Below are positions 11,279 to 21,995 of a DNA stretch of 64,000 bases, piece by piece. The stretch lies in assembly GCF_963675165.1 (NCBI RefSeq), contig NC_087382.1, forward strand, positions 4,999,963 through 5,063,962, given 5' to 3'. Position 1 is the first letter of the stretch, and each line of letters begins with the position of its first letter. The translations under genes and the position numbers were made by a program. The DNA comes from Halichondria panicea. Taxonomy: Eukaryota; Porifera; Demospongiae; Suberitida; Halichondriidae. Below the pieces are notes generated by a model. The model had not been told where the DNA came from and searched no databases. It saw only the letters and a list, made by a program, of their open reading frames with translations.

Positions 11279-13535
11279 TTGGTACGTTTCTTTGAGTCCT
11301 CTTCATACAATCATCCTCCAACTAGAGCAGCAAGTAAAAATGCTGAATATCATGTTTCTTTAAACGGACCTCCATCAGATTACGTAAGAAAAACAGTAAA
11401 ATTCTCCTCGATCTCCTCTAGCCCTGTTCAAGTAATCTTATGTAACAATTTACAAAGTGAATATAACATTACTTATACAAGAAAAGGACATCCGTTTAAA
11501 ATCAGTGCTATGGCTGTTGACCAAGTTGGAATTCCAATAAATGCCACGATTCGCAGTTCTGTTATCACTGAGAGTAATGTTGGTAGGTTGAACAAAGAGT
11601 TGGCAATCAGTGCACAGAAGTAGAGTACAATGTATTCTCACAAGACAACTCTGCTCAAGTAGAACTCTATGCTGATGGTCCATGCATCAATTTAGGAATA
11701 TCAAGACATCTCATAAATATTTCTTTTCTACCCTGCATATGCCCGATTGGACTAAAACCAATTGATTCCGATATTGAGTGCAAATGTGACTGTGATCCAG
11801 ACTTGCAAAAATATCAGATAACAAACTGTTCTGAAGAAAATGGGACCATAAGGTGGAAAGTTATAACAACATTATTATGGATAAAAGTCATAAATACTAC
11901 CAACGAAACAGGGTATGTTGTTAGTAACTGTGCATTTGACTATTGTGTAGAAAAACCAGTCAACATCAGTCTAAGCAACCCTGATGAACAATGTGCCTAC
12001 GATCGAAGTGGTGTCTTGTGTGGAGAATGTGAACCAGGACTCAGTCTTGTGTTGGCTACATCAAACTGTAAAGAATGCTCTAATCTATACCTTCTTCTAC
12101 TAATACCATTTGCGCTAGCTGGCATATTGTTAGTTGCTTTAATTCTCGTGCTAAACATCACTATAGCAACTGAAAAAATTCATGGCCTCATTTTCTATGC
12201 CAACATACTAACGGCAAATGGAGAGATTTTCTTTCCTAAACTAAACAACTTTTTAACAGTGTTCATATCATAGGTGAATCTTGATTTAGGAATTGAGACA
12301 TGTTTTTACAATGGAATGACCTCTCAAGCAAAGGTGCTCCTTCAACTTGTCTTTCCTGCTTATTTGTTTCTTTTAATGTTCTTAACAATCATTTTGAGCA
12401 AGTACTTTGGCTCATTTGCAAAGCTCCTCTCCAACAGGAATCCAGTTGCTGCCCTAGGCACACTCATCCTACTCTCTTATTCAAAATTCCTACGATTTAT
12501 TATTGCTGCACTACAATACAGGGACTTGGATTATCCTGATCATTCAAATAGTGTAGTTTGGCTATACGACGGCAATGTGAAATACTTCACTCCCAAACAC
12601 ATTCCTCAATTCGTTGCTGCAGCCATAATCCTCATTGCTGATGGATTGTTCACTGTACTGCTCTTCTTTGGACAATGGTTTCCACACTGTTCTAACTTAA
12701 AGGTTATGATATGGACCAAAAATACAAGGTACATTGGCTTCATGGACACATACCATGCTCCGTTCACTCCCAAGCATCGCTACTGGGTGGGACTGCTCCT
12801 CTTTGCTCTAATTATCAACAATCTAGTAGCTTCCATGGCTCGAGATATTTATTTCCCTGTGTTATCATCTGGAGTTTTATCAGTTGGACTGACTGTCTGG
12901 AAACTATTGAATAATCGTTTGTATAAAAATAAGTTCTGTGATTCCCTCGAAACGTTCTATCTACTCAATATTGCTAGTCTAGCATTTGGCACCTTCTATG
13001 TCAAGAAAAGTCAGTCAGCACTAGCCAATACTTCGATTGCTATATCATTCACTCTATTTGTGACAACACTCTGCTACCATTTTTACCAACTCGCTCTCAA
13101 GAAAATCAATATATGGCTGCAACTAGAGGACATCGTTAGGAACCTAGGATCTAGTGTTACAAACAGGAGATTCCAACAAACGAACAATAGCCGGGAAATG
13201 TATCAGATGGTAGTTGACGTAAATGACGATGAATTACTTGAAGCAGTAGATGACTATGACCAAAGAGACCCTGTGGAGGACCCACCTTATACTGATGGAG
13301 CAGTGGAAGAAGCGACCCACCTTATACTAATGGAGCAGAGGAAGAAGCTGACCCTGATCGTTACATCACTCCTCCCATCATCAGACCAGCCACGAGGCCG
13401 GACCAGCTGAGACTCTCCTACATGGATGAATTAGCCCCCCTCACCACAGAGGACTACAGACCAGCCCCTCCCCCTCAAAGAATTAACTGTAGTCCCGTTG
13501 TTACACACACACAAATCGGCTCTATGAACAAATGA
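11279..13535 (+). pseudogene. Pmp-like family, copy 2: 5'-truncated pseudogene
   Basis: Only the C-terminal half of the family protein remains: the region after the beta-helix, the Cys-rich module (CKCDCDPDL, CGECEPGLSLVLATS), the membrane segments and the tail. The signal peptide and GGAI repeats are missing. I see three disabling changes. A deletion shifts the frame near 11610. A tryptophan codon has become TAG at 12271-12273, immediately before the reading frame resumes. A 35-base tandem duplication (13279-13348) shifts the tail out of frame. The sequence is very close to the rear half of copy 3, pointing to a recent duplication. The conserved family 3' flank continues downstream. Confidence 0.85.
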
Positions 13536-14169
13536 TGTATGAACTGTCTTATTTAGCTGAGGTACTCTTAGAATAACGTTTGTAGGCATTGTTATAGTTC
13601 CAACAGTTACTGTGTTGTTGGCAATATTATTCATGTTGTTAGTTTAAAGAGAGATAGTTTTTTTATGGTTGTGCCATTTATGTTGGCTAACAAGATAATT
13701 CTTATGTGCGCTACCATAGATTACAATGAGGTCAATTACGACACAAGATGATATGAAATTAACAAAGCAGTAATTGTTCTGACAATAATATCGGCCACAA
13801 GACAAAAGTCTAGAGCAAAATATCAATTTCAAGAATGCATCACATGAATATACTCAGTCGTTATTGTGCATGTCCTGTTCTCAGGAATCCACAACACAAT
13901 ACCACTATTGTATCTATATCTGTGTATACGTACTTGCAGCATAACATTTCTAAAGAGCTATATTATAATAGTAAAACCACAATAGGTAAAAAATACCAAT
14001 CTTCATACATTCTTGGTGGCTTTACTGTCAAGATATGCAGTACACTGACTGCAATCTACTGTATCAGGTGATGCCAATAGTTACTATAATTATAGTTACA
14101 TGTATAGTGTAAGCAGAATAAAATAATGTATATGCAATGTAAAGGAGGCCATGCATTCATAATCATGAC
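13536..14169. other. Conserved 3' flank of copy 2
   Basis: The block ACTGTCTTATTTAGCTGA then TAACGTTTGTAGGCATTGT follows the stop, as it does after copies 5 and 6. GAGGTCAATTACGACA (about 13730) and ATTGTGCATGTCCTGTTCTC (about 13865) recur at matching distances. It is therefore part of the duplicated unit and probably includes the 3' untranslated region. Confidence 0.6.
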
Positions 14170-14684
14170 CAGGGGCGTAACTAGAAATTTTACGGGAAGG
14201 AGGCAACGCCCTCGCAAAATGTTTGACTGGAAACCACACACACTAATTATCGCGTAGAAGAGCAGGTAAATGGCAGTAACTGCTATTTACCTGCTCTTCT
14301 TCTCCAACAAAAGAGTGATGGAGCTCATTTTCTGCTCATTCTATATACCTAGTTGGCTAGTTATCCCAGAAGTATAGCGCCAGAGGTGAGTCACATGACA
14401 CTTAAAGTTCAATAGTACAGGAGGAAAGGGCCTCTTCTGCCTCATTGTTATACCATATTACTAGAATGTTTTGCGAGCATCAAACATTTGTGAACTTTGC
14501 GAGGGTTGATCAATTTGTAACAATAAAATCCGCAAAACCTAAATTATTACTAGTAAATACACACGATCCTTGCCAGAACGCAACAGTTAGATCGCAAAGG
14601 GTCAACTTTTCTGCTGATTTGGCTCATTCGCAAAGGTTTTTCACCAGCAAAATATTCTAGTAATACGGTATAGTTACGCCCCTG
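14170..14684. mobile_element. CAGGGGCGTAACTA-ended hAT-like element with 5-bp target duplication
   Basis: The inverted ends are CAGGGGCGTAACTA and near-identical, with ATGAC on both flanks (14165-14169 and 14685-14689). It is 515 bases long because another MITE (14453-14668) has inserted inside it. Confidence 0.75.
14453..14668. mobile_element. TA-flanked MITE, copy B, nested in the hAT-like element
   Basis: The unit is the same as at 8343-8547: inverted ATATTACTAGAAT-type ends, a TA on both sides and about 95 percent matching interior by eye. Its position inside the 14170-14684 element gives the order of insertion. Confidence 0.75.
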
Positions 14685-14715
14685 ATGACACACTCACACG
14701 CACACACATTCTCAC

Positions 14716-14788
14716 CTTATCTGCCAGCCATGCCTCGTAGTTTAGGTCGCCATGGTAACCATCCTCCGTCTCTGCATTTCCCCAGGAA
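14716..14788 (-). other. Exon-like block on the minus strand, degraded copy A
   Basis: On the minus strand the block is bounded by an acceptor-like GATCTCAG and a GTGAGA donor. It aligns with the better-preserved blocks at 32934-33008 and 45904-45975. A one-base insertion breaks the frame here. Each of the three sits about 1.2 kb downstream of a family gene (copies 2, 5 and 6), so it travelled with the duplication. The parent protein is not recognised. Confidence 0.45.
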
Positions 14789-15803
14789 CTGAGATCAAAT
14801 CTTCCAATCTTCCGCAGAGTTACAAACTTCTCCGACCATTTCGTGCTCCCTCAAGAATCTCGATTCTTGCCACTGTTTTTAAACGTGGCATGCTCATTTC
14901 ATCAACAATTTCCTGCTTGAAGAGTTCCTATATAGAGTACATGTATATCTAAAGGAGGGCCTAAGGCATCCCTTCATACAATTAGACTTGCAAGGAGGAG
15001 GGGCTCATGTATAGATCTAACATGTGAATGAGAATGTGTTGGTCTTTTAAAAATGGTCAGCACTATAGGCAGAGGCAGATGTCTAGTTACAGATGATCTG
15101 GAATTTAGCTATTGGCTTCCGAGTTCCCAGTAAAGTCTAGTAGCAATCACATGCAGGAGCAGATCTATAATAGCTAGCGATATACATGCATGGAAGGGGG
15201 GGGCACATGATCTGAGAATAGTGTAGACTAAAATGTATAGTGCCGTTGAACTGTTGTTTTGCTATAGCTATACCGGTACATAGGAAACTTGCACACACAC
15301 ACACATGCACACACCCACACCCACACCCACACACCCACACACCCACACACCCATGCAGCTATATAAGACAGTTGTTGCATGTTCTATATATACTTTTGTA
15401 AGCTACAATACCTGTTTGCTACTAGCTACTTTGCAGAAAGCTGATCTTCCTCGTTTAGCATCGTACTTATAATTAATACAACGATACAGCGAACGAATAA
15501 AACTGAAGGAACATGCACAATAATTATAGGATATACACGTCCTCTGATAGTCAAGCTAAATCACTCAGGAAAAGATTGCACGACCATGCAAGAAATTGTA
15601 AGTACAGTGTAGAGAGTGGAAGGTTGATGGTCATTTGCTGACTTTGTGAGGTGTATTATTGGCATGAAGAAGCTCATCTCGAATAGAGGCATCTAGCTGA
15701 TTAAAAAGGCAAGTATAAGTTATTTAATTACTGTAGTGCATGTTCAATGTTTTGTTGTGTGTACAAGTACATTCCCTGTGTAGCCATTGTACATGCAGTA
15801 TAT

Positions 15804-16120
15804 TAGTCTCATGAATCAGCCGCACCTCTCAGGGAGGAACGTCTGCATGAGAACTCTTTACATGAATTCATGGCACAATGGAATGTATTATGTCACTGTG
15901 CAAGCTAACAAAACGTGATTATTTTAACCACATCCGCTATCTCTGCTTAGCCACATCACTGCTTGCTGCTCAACCGCATGTAAAGTTTCATTATTTGCTG
16001 CCTTCTATTTTGATAATCTCATTGGTCACGTTGGAATTCCACCGTGGCCCATGAGTTCATGTAAAGAGTGCTCAGACGGTCTACTCTTCCCAACAGAAGG
16101 GCGGCTGATTCATGAGACTT
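15804..16120. mobile_element. TAGTCTCATGAATCAGCCG-ended element
   Basis: The termini are inverted copies of AGTCTCATGAATCAGCCG, with further inverted matches (GAGTGCTCAGACGG / CGTCTGCATGAGAACTC). The ends match the 1.24-kb element at 54874-56116. No clear target duplication was found. Confidence 0.6.
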
Positions 16121-16443
16121 AGCGGTATGTATAATTATCAGGGCATGTACATAAAAGCAGGATGAAAGAGAGTAAGCAACTACTATACAGCCCATACAAA
16201 CGTGTTGTTGTCTGACTCTGTCATACTATGTGTAAACACCCACGTGGTTGTACAACCCCACTCAAAACAGTGTGGTTAATTACATGTAGGTATTGCGCAA
16301 GCACATACGTAGAAGTTCTGAGTGTAGCCTGGCCATACATGGTCATGTCACAACCACACAGTTTACTGTGAGACAACAACGAATTTGTATAGTAGTTGCC
16401 TAATAATTATTATGCCTCGAGACGTAGCTGCACTATAGGGATA

Positions 16444-16619
<176 letters not shown>

Positions 16620-17137
16620 CATTATTGAGGAAGTTAACACCTCACCAACTGATAGCATTAATTGTTGAGACTATATCTGCTTTATTTTGCCGTTTCAAAG
16701 GGGAAACAGTTACAGTTAAGTAGTGGGTGTGTCGACAGTCATCCATCACTAGGTTGGCTGGGAAATTCAGTTGTAATCCACTCTCTAGAATTTACATTTT
16801 AGCTGGATTTCCTACGCACGTATAATTGAACGCTGAGTATTTGTGGGTGTGGTTACAATTTCACAGGAGATGTGGTTTTTTATCATTAATAAAGTGGGAT
16901 TGGTATTGAATGACGTCAAAAAATCAGTCAGCAAAGAAACATAACAAGCACATCTTTATTACAGCGACTTCATTCATTATTAATTTGGTCACCATGCACA
17001 AAAACAAGTTTCACAGCACTGAGCTCACTATAATTATTATAATACTTAAACGCATACGCACATCCATGTATACATGATCATGATGTGATTTATATTATGC
17101 ATGCAGTATACCTATTATAGCTATAGTGGGCAATAAT

Positions 17138-17550
17138 CAGGGGCGGATCCAGGAAAAACAAAAGGGGGGGGCTAGCTAGAAAGGGGCAAAGCCCCTTACG
17201 AGGGCGGCAGAGCCGCCCAGGGCAGCCTCGCCGGAGGCGAATTTTTTTGCAAGATTTGACCTTTGAACTTTCATATTAATGAGTAGAATACGTTGACCTC
17301 TGCACTTACTTTTAATACTATGGTGATACTGTACTGTACTGATCAGATGTACGTACGTACCAACAGCTAGCTACCCTAGATCCTTTATACTCCTAGTAGC
17401 TGTTGTCTAGCATCTCTCAAGTGATTTCAAGTGAGTCTACAGATGCATAATTGGTGGCAAAATTGTTGTAGAGTCAGACTACAACACATGGTAGTTTTTT
17501 CAAAAGGGGGGGGCTTCAGCCCCTCAAAATCACCCCTGGATCCGCCCCTG
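17138..17550. mobile_element. CAGGGGCGGATCCAGG-ended hAT-like MITE with 5-bp target duplication
   Basis: The 16-base inverted termini are perfect and ATAAT is duplicated (17133-17137 and 17551-17555). A G-run and the GAGGGCGGCAGAGCCGCCC palindrome lie near the left end. Non-coding. Confidence 0.8.
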
Positions 17551-17804
17551 ATAATGATAGTCAATAGTGTGCATGAGCAACTGTTTCCAGTCTATACCGC
17601 TCCAGCCACCCAGTGGATGGTCGCCTTTTGATGTGTCCAAGGGGGAGTGAAATGAGAACTATCTCAATCTATGCAGTTTGCTGGTGTTTGATAAGCGGGT
17701 TTTGTCTGACAATGTTGGCACCACAAATCGTGCAATTAGTTTGTGTGCTTGAGTGCTTGGGTTTGTCTGACAGAACATGTATGGTCACTACAATCAATTT
17801 GTAT

Positions 17805-18003
17805 AGGAAGCTAAGCACACACAGAAGAAGATAAGCACACACAGAGGAAGCTAAGCACACACAGAGGCCGCTAAGCACACACAGAGGAAGCTAAGCACAC
17901 ACAGAGGAAGCTAAGCACACACAGAGGAAGCTAAGCACACACAGAGGAAGCTAAGCACATACAGAGGCCGCTAAGCACACACACAGAGGAAGCTAAGCAC
18001 ACA
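17805..18003. repeat. 20-bp minisatellite, about 10 units
   Basis: The unit is GGAAGCTAAGCACACACAGA with a GGCCGC variant in two units and one CACATACAGA variant. Units are head to tail and the array ends abruptly on both sides. Confidence 0.95.
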
Positions 18004-18559
18004 CCACATATGCATGTTTGGTCAGTGACTCAGTGCACTACTAATGAGGACTGTCTGTGATCTAGCCACACCAATTGGTTTCAGCAAATCTCCCTATAGC
18101 ATAATTATGTTTCCACCTGTGCAAACAAGCCACCTCTTTATTACAGCCACTGTTGGTCTGCCAAGGGTGGCAACAACAAGTTTCTCTCAGAACTGAGTTC
18201 ACTATAATTAGTACAATACTTCTTACACAAAGTACTTGGTGTAAAGTATTTGTAATAACATTTTTGTAAAGTATTTGGTGTAGGAGGGCACTATCGAAAA
18301 TTGGAATAATTATATCATACAAAGTTAGCATCGACCCTTAAGAACATAAACGAGTTATGTACAAGATGAAGCCATGCATGCACACACCCGTGTACTAAAT
18401 ATAGGAAGGGAAGTTAAGTTAGGCTCGTCTAGGACGAGATAAAATCGACTGAGAAGGTATCATAGACTTTTCAAAAGAACCCATCGCAGTTTGGCAATAG
18501 CGTTACGTTATTTTACTGAGAAGCAATCAAAAATCAAAACCAAAAGTACAACATGTATC

Positions 18560-18748
18560 GATGACCATAATTATATCTCACATTGTAGGGCTTCATACTT
18601 TTACAGTTAGCTTCCAACAGGATGATGACCATAATTATATCTCACATTGTAGGGCTTCATACTTTTACAGTTAGCTTCCAACAGGATGATGACCATAATT
18701 ATATCTCACATTGTAGGGCTTCATACTTTTACAGTTAGCTTCCAACAG
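18560..18748 (+). repeat. 64-bp tandem triplication upstream of the copy 3 promoter
   Basis: Three head-to-tail copies of a 64-base unit containing GATGACCATAATTATATCTC and TTAGCTTCCAACAG start at about 18557, 18621 and 18685. The same unit, single and diverged, lies 70-100 bases before the TATA box of copy 6 (about 38330-38390). This suggests it is part of the family promoter and has been triplicated here. Confidence 0.8.
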
Positions 18749-18888
18749 GATGCTTCCGACACACTGGACCATTATCCTGAGGAACCACAAGGGAAGTAGT
18801 GAGTCTACCACAGATGGCCATCCATTATGTGGTTGAAATGGCCAAACTCCCCTAAGTGGATGCATGGAATGGGGAAATCACTAACACA

Positions 18889-18956
18889 CAATATTTAAAG
18901 TGCTCATTGACTAGCAGAAGTAGTGAAGTAGTGAAGAGTGCAGCATCCATTAAACA
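18889..18956 (+). promoter_or_regulatory. Promoter TATA-like box and non-coding exon 1 of copy 3
   Basis: TATTTAAA (18892-18899) precedes a segment conserved in copies 5 and 6 (CTAGCA-AAGTAGTGAA, AGAGTGCAGCATCCATT). That segment ends at a GTGAGTTT donor after 18956. A 104-base intron then runs to TGCACCTCAG, which ends at 19060. Exon 1 contains no start codon. Confidence 0.65.
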
Positions 18957-19060
18957 GTGAGTTTATAATTGCAGTTAGCTGCTTGCATTACATTACACTA
19001 TTCTTGGAGTAGCTTATTGTAACATACGTACCAACAATCATCTTCATACATGCACCTCAG

Positions 19061-21208
19061 ATGCTGTCTAGAAATATTCTCAGCTGGTTAGTACTACTGA
19101 CCATAGCTACTGTTACCAGGAGTGAGCACTATCACATTGTGCCAGTGGATTCAACCGACTTGTGTAATGGATATCGAAATGGAACTTGTTTCACTCTCCA
19201 GCAGCTTGTTCAAACAGATCTGTTATCTGGTGGAGATAATCTCACCTTGAGCTTTCTACCTGGAGATCATGTGTTAACTGAGCAGTTATTGATTAGTAAC
19301 TTCTCAAATGTGCACATCACTGGCCAGAACACAAATACAACTGTCGTTGGATTCCATAGCAATGGTGCGATACGTTTTGTTAGTCTTACCAAATTAAATA
19401 TTGAACATTTGGGCTTCATCGGAGTGAATGTTGGACCACTAAACACACAACAAGGATTGATCATTGTTGGTGCCTACAATGTTTACATCAATGACTGCAA
19501 CTTCATGGATTTTGTATTACTCAATCAGGCAGAACCCCACATAGTTACGATCACTAATACACAAACTGCAACAATTGAGAGCACTCTCTTTATGAACAAC
19601 ATTGGTCGGGCACTGCACGTTGAGGCTGATGAGGATGTGAACATAATAAATAGCGAGTTCACTAGAAATGATGGAGGTGCGGTTAACATTAAATCAAACA
19701 ACTCTCTGATCAACAACACAAAGTTCCACTGTAACAGTGCTTGGAGCGGAGGAGCAGTAGAAGTGGTATCTGGTACTGTAGTGATCACTTGGTGTAACTT
19801 CACAAATAACAATGCTTCTGACAATGGTGGAGCAATTCATGTTGACTCAGGCAGTAGTGTGTCCATCTCTCACAGTGAGCTGACAAACAACAGTGCTGTT
19901 TATGATGGTGGAGCAATTGGTGTTTACTCAGGTAATTTGTTAATCTTGAACAGTGAGCTGGCATACAACAGAGCTGGCTATGGTGGAGCAATTCGTGTTG
20001 ATTTAGGCAGTAGTGTGTCCATCTCCAACAGTGAGCTGACAAACAACAGTGCTGTTTATGATGGTGGAGCGATTAATGTTGTTGCATCAGGTAGTGTTTC
20101 CATCTCCAACTCTGAGCTGACAAATAACAGTGCTGGCTATGGTGGAGCGATTCGTGTTGACTCAGGCAGTAGTGTGTCCATCTCTCACAGTGAGCTGACT
20201 AACAACAGTGCTGTTTATGATGGTGGAGCAATTGGTGTTTACTCAGGTAATTTGTTAATCTTGAACAGTGAGCTGGCATACAACAGAGCTGGCTATGGTG
20301 GAGCAATTCGTGTTGATTTAGGCAGTAGTGTGTCCATCTCCAACAGTGAGCTGACAAACAACAGTGCTGTTTATGATGGTGGAGCGATTAATGTTGTTGC
20401 ATCAGATAGTGTTTCCATCTCCAACTCTGAGCTGACAAATAACAGTGCTGGCTATGGTGGAGCGATTCGTATTGACTCAGGCAGTAGTGTGTCCATCTCT
20501 CACAGTGAGCTGACAAACAACAGTGCTGTTTATGATGGTGGAGCAATTGGTGTTTACTTAGGTAATTTGTTAATTTTGAACAGTGAGCTGGCATACAACA
20601 GAGCTGGCTATGGTGGAGCAATTCGTGTTGATTTAGGCAGTAGTGTGTCCATCTCCAACAGTGAGCTGACAAACAACAGTGCTGTTTATGATGGTGGAGC
20701 GATTAATGTTGTTGCATCAGATAGTGTTTCCATCTCCAACTGTGAGCTGACAAATAACAGTGCTGGCTATGGTGGAGCGATTCGTGTTGACTCAGGCAGT
20801 AGTGTGTCCATCTTCAACAGTCAGCTGACACACAACAGTGCTAACCATGGTGGAGCAATTAGTGTTTACAAAGGTAGCATGTCCATCTCCAACAGTGACC
20901 TGGCATACAACAATGCTTTCTACGGTGGAGCGATTCGTGTTGACTCAGGCAGTAGTGTGTCCATCTCCAACAGTGAGCTGACAAGCAATAGAGCTGTCTT
21001 TGATGGAGTGATTTATGTTCTATCTGCCAACACGTCCATCATTAACAGTACGCTAGCCAACAACCGTGTTAACCAGGGAGTGATTTATGTTCTATCTGCC
21101 AACACGTCCATCATTAACAGTACGCTAGCCAACAACCGTGCTCACCAGGGAGTGATTTATGTTTACCAGTCTGCCTTGATCTTGAAAGGAACTAACATTA
21201 CTAACTAG
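19061..21208 (+). CDS. Pmp-like beta-helix protein, copy 3 (715 aa, truncated by an insertion)
   Basis: The frame starts with the ATG that directly follows the acceptor CCTCAG, and encodes the signal peptide MLSRNILSWLVLLTIATVTR and the family N-terminus (EHYHIVPVDSTDLC). Residues from about 200 to 700 are GGAI/ELTNNSA beta-helix repeats, including three nearly identical 105-residue blocks. The frame ends at a TAG brought in at the junction with inserted DNA, right after ILKGTNITN, where intact copies continue. The product would therefore be a secreted repeat protein lacking the Cys-rich and membrane parts. The remaining rear half lies beyond the insertion with many lesions. Expression as a soluble form is possible but unproven; it may simply be the front of a pseudogene. 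Confidence 0.8.
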   Translation: MLSRNILSWLVLLTIATVTRSEHYHIVPVDSTDLCNGYRNGTCFTLQQLVQTDLLSGGDNLTLSFLPGDHVLTEQLLISNFSNVHITGQNTNTTVVGFHSNGAIRFVSLTKLNIEHLGFIGVNVGPLNTQQGLIIVGAYNVYINDCNFMDFVLLNQAEPHIVTITNTQTATIESTLFMNNIGRALHVEADEDVNIINSEFTRNDGGAVNIKSNNSLINNTKFHCNSAWSGGAVEVVSGTVVITWCNFTNNNASDNGGAIHVDSGSSVSISHSELTNNSAVYDGGAIGVYSGNLLILNSELAYNRAGYGGAIRVDLGSSVSISNSELTNNSAVYDGGAINVVASGSVSISNSELTNNSAGYGGAIRVDSGSSVSISHSELTNNSAVYDGGAIGVYSGNLLILNSELAYNRAGYGGAIRVDLGSSVSISNSELTNNSAVYDGGAINVVASDSVSISNSELTNNSAGYGGAIRIDSGSSVSISHSELTNNSAVYDGGAIGVYLGNLLILNSELAYNRAGYGGAIRVDLGSSVSISNSELTNNSAVYDGGAINVVASDSVSISNCELTNNSAGYGGAIRVDSGSSVSIFNSQLTHNSANHGGAISVYKGSMSISNSDLAYNNAFYGGAIRVDSGSSVSISNSELTSNRAVFDGVIYVLSANTSIINSTLANNRVNQGVIYVLSANTSIINSTLANNRAHQGVIYVYQSALILKGTNITN
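19866..20810 (+). repeat. Three tandem 315-bp coding blocks in copy 3
   Basis: The string TCTCTCACAGTGAGCTGAC recurs at 19866, 20181 and 20496, exactly 315 bases (105 codons) apart, with only a handful of differences between copies. Each block encodes four to five beta-helix turns, so copies are added in frame. The high identity implies very recent expansion or homogenisation. Confidence 0.9.
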
Positions 21209-21995
21209 TGTTCAAGCTGGCGCTGTGCTAATGCCTCTCGCCATGTTTTTGCTTTCGCTGAAAAGTATTAGAGTGTTATATTAGTTTCTATAATGAATTT
21301 TATATTAAAGTTAACTTATCTATATAAAGTCACTGAGAAGAAAAGACTTATTTACATGCATCTATTGTTGTATTATGTGGCTTACTAGGACCTCAAGAAA
21401 GAAGAAAATTGATTCTTCCATGCAGGATCTGTAGTTCAGTGTATATAATATGTAAGAAGAAAAGACCTGTGTACATGCATATTGTTATCTATATTGCTAT
21501 ATGGTAGTGTTTTGTGGCTTACCAGGCCTTCAAGACAAAGATGATTCTGCCAGGAGGATCTGGATCTGGATCTTGGATATTATTTCTCACACGTGGGAAT
21601 GAGCGCGCATGCGCATTACATCCATAGGAATAATTAAAGGGTGTGTCCAAAGATCACAAATGGCTACTGTGCTAGCTGTTTTAACAGATATTTTCTGAGT
21701 ATTGTAGCTAACAAAAAGCTAGCGCTTTAGTGCAAGGCTAACTCATATGTTGAATAGAAAGTTTGTGCGGACAGATGATGCTATGAAAGATTCTGAAGAG
21801 ACTGCAACAGCCTTCAATGTGAGTCAAACTAGCCATAACTCGAGAAAGAAGCTTTAGTTTGCTAATCCACATTTGCTAATCCACGAATCAAAATCCAAGA
21901 GAACGTGGCTAGAAGCCTATAGAAGCTGTTAGCTTTCGTCGCATTGCACAGTCAGCTTTACCGTATCCCTCGTGCGGCTACGCCTCTAGGCATAA
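21206..21995. mobile_element. About 0.8-kb insertion splitting copy 3
   Basis: The family coding sequence stops after ATTACTAAC and resumes at about 21996 with ATAACATGGCCAGTTCTATGG, which continues the same protein region in copies 1, 5 and 6. The first 200 inserted bases (GCTAATGCCTCTCGCCATG, then AAAAGTATTAGAGTGTT) recur at about 35379-35590, so the insert belongs to a dispersed repeat. No clear terminal repeat or target duplication was found. Confidence 0.65.

Noticed and set aside
17805-18003. Regular direct repeats as a possible CRISPR array
   Set aside because: Units are contiguous 20-mers without unique spacers, in animal DNA; it is a minisatellite.
19525-20672. Minus-strand open frames rich in His, Cys and Leu across the copy 3 repeats
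   Set aside because: They are shadows of the plus-strand repeat coding sequence, recurring with the same 315-base period.
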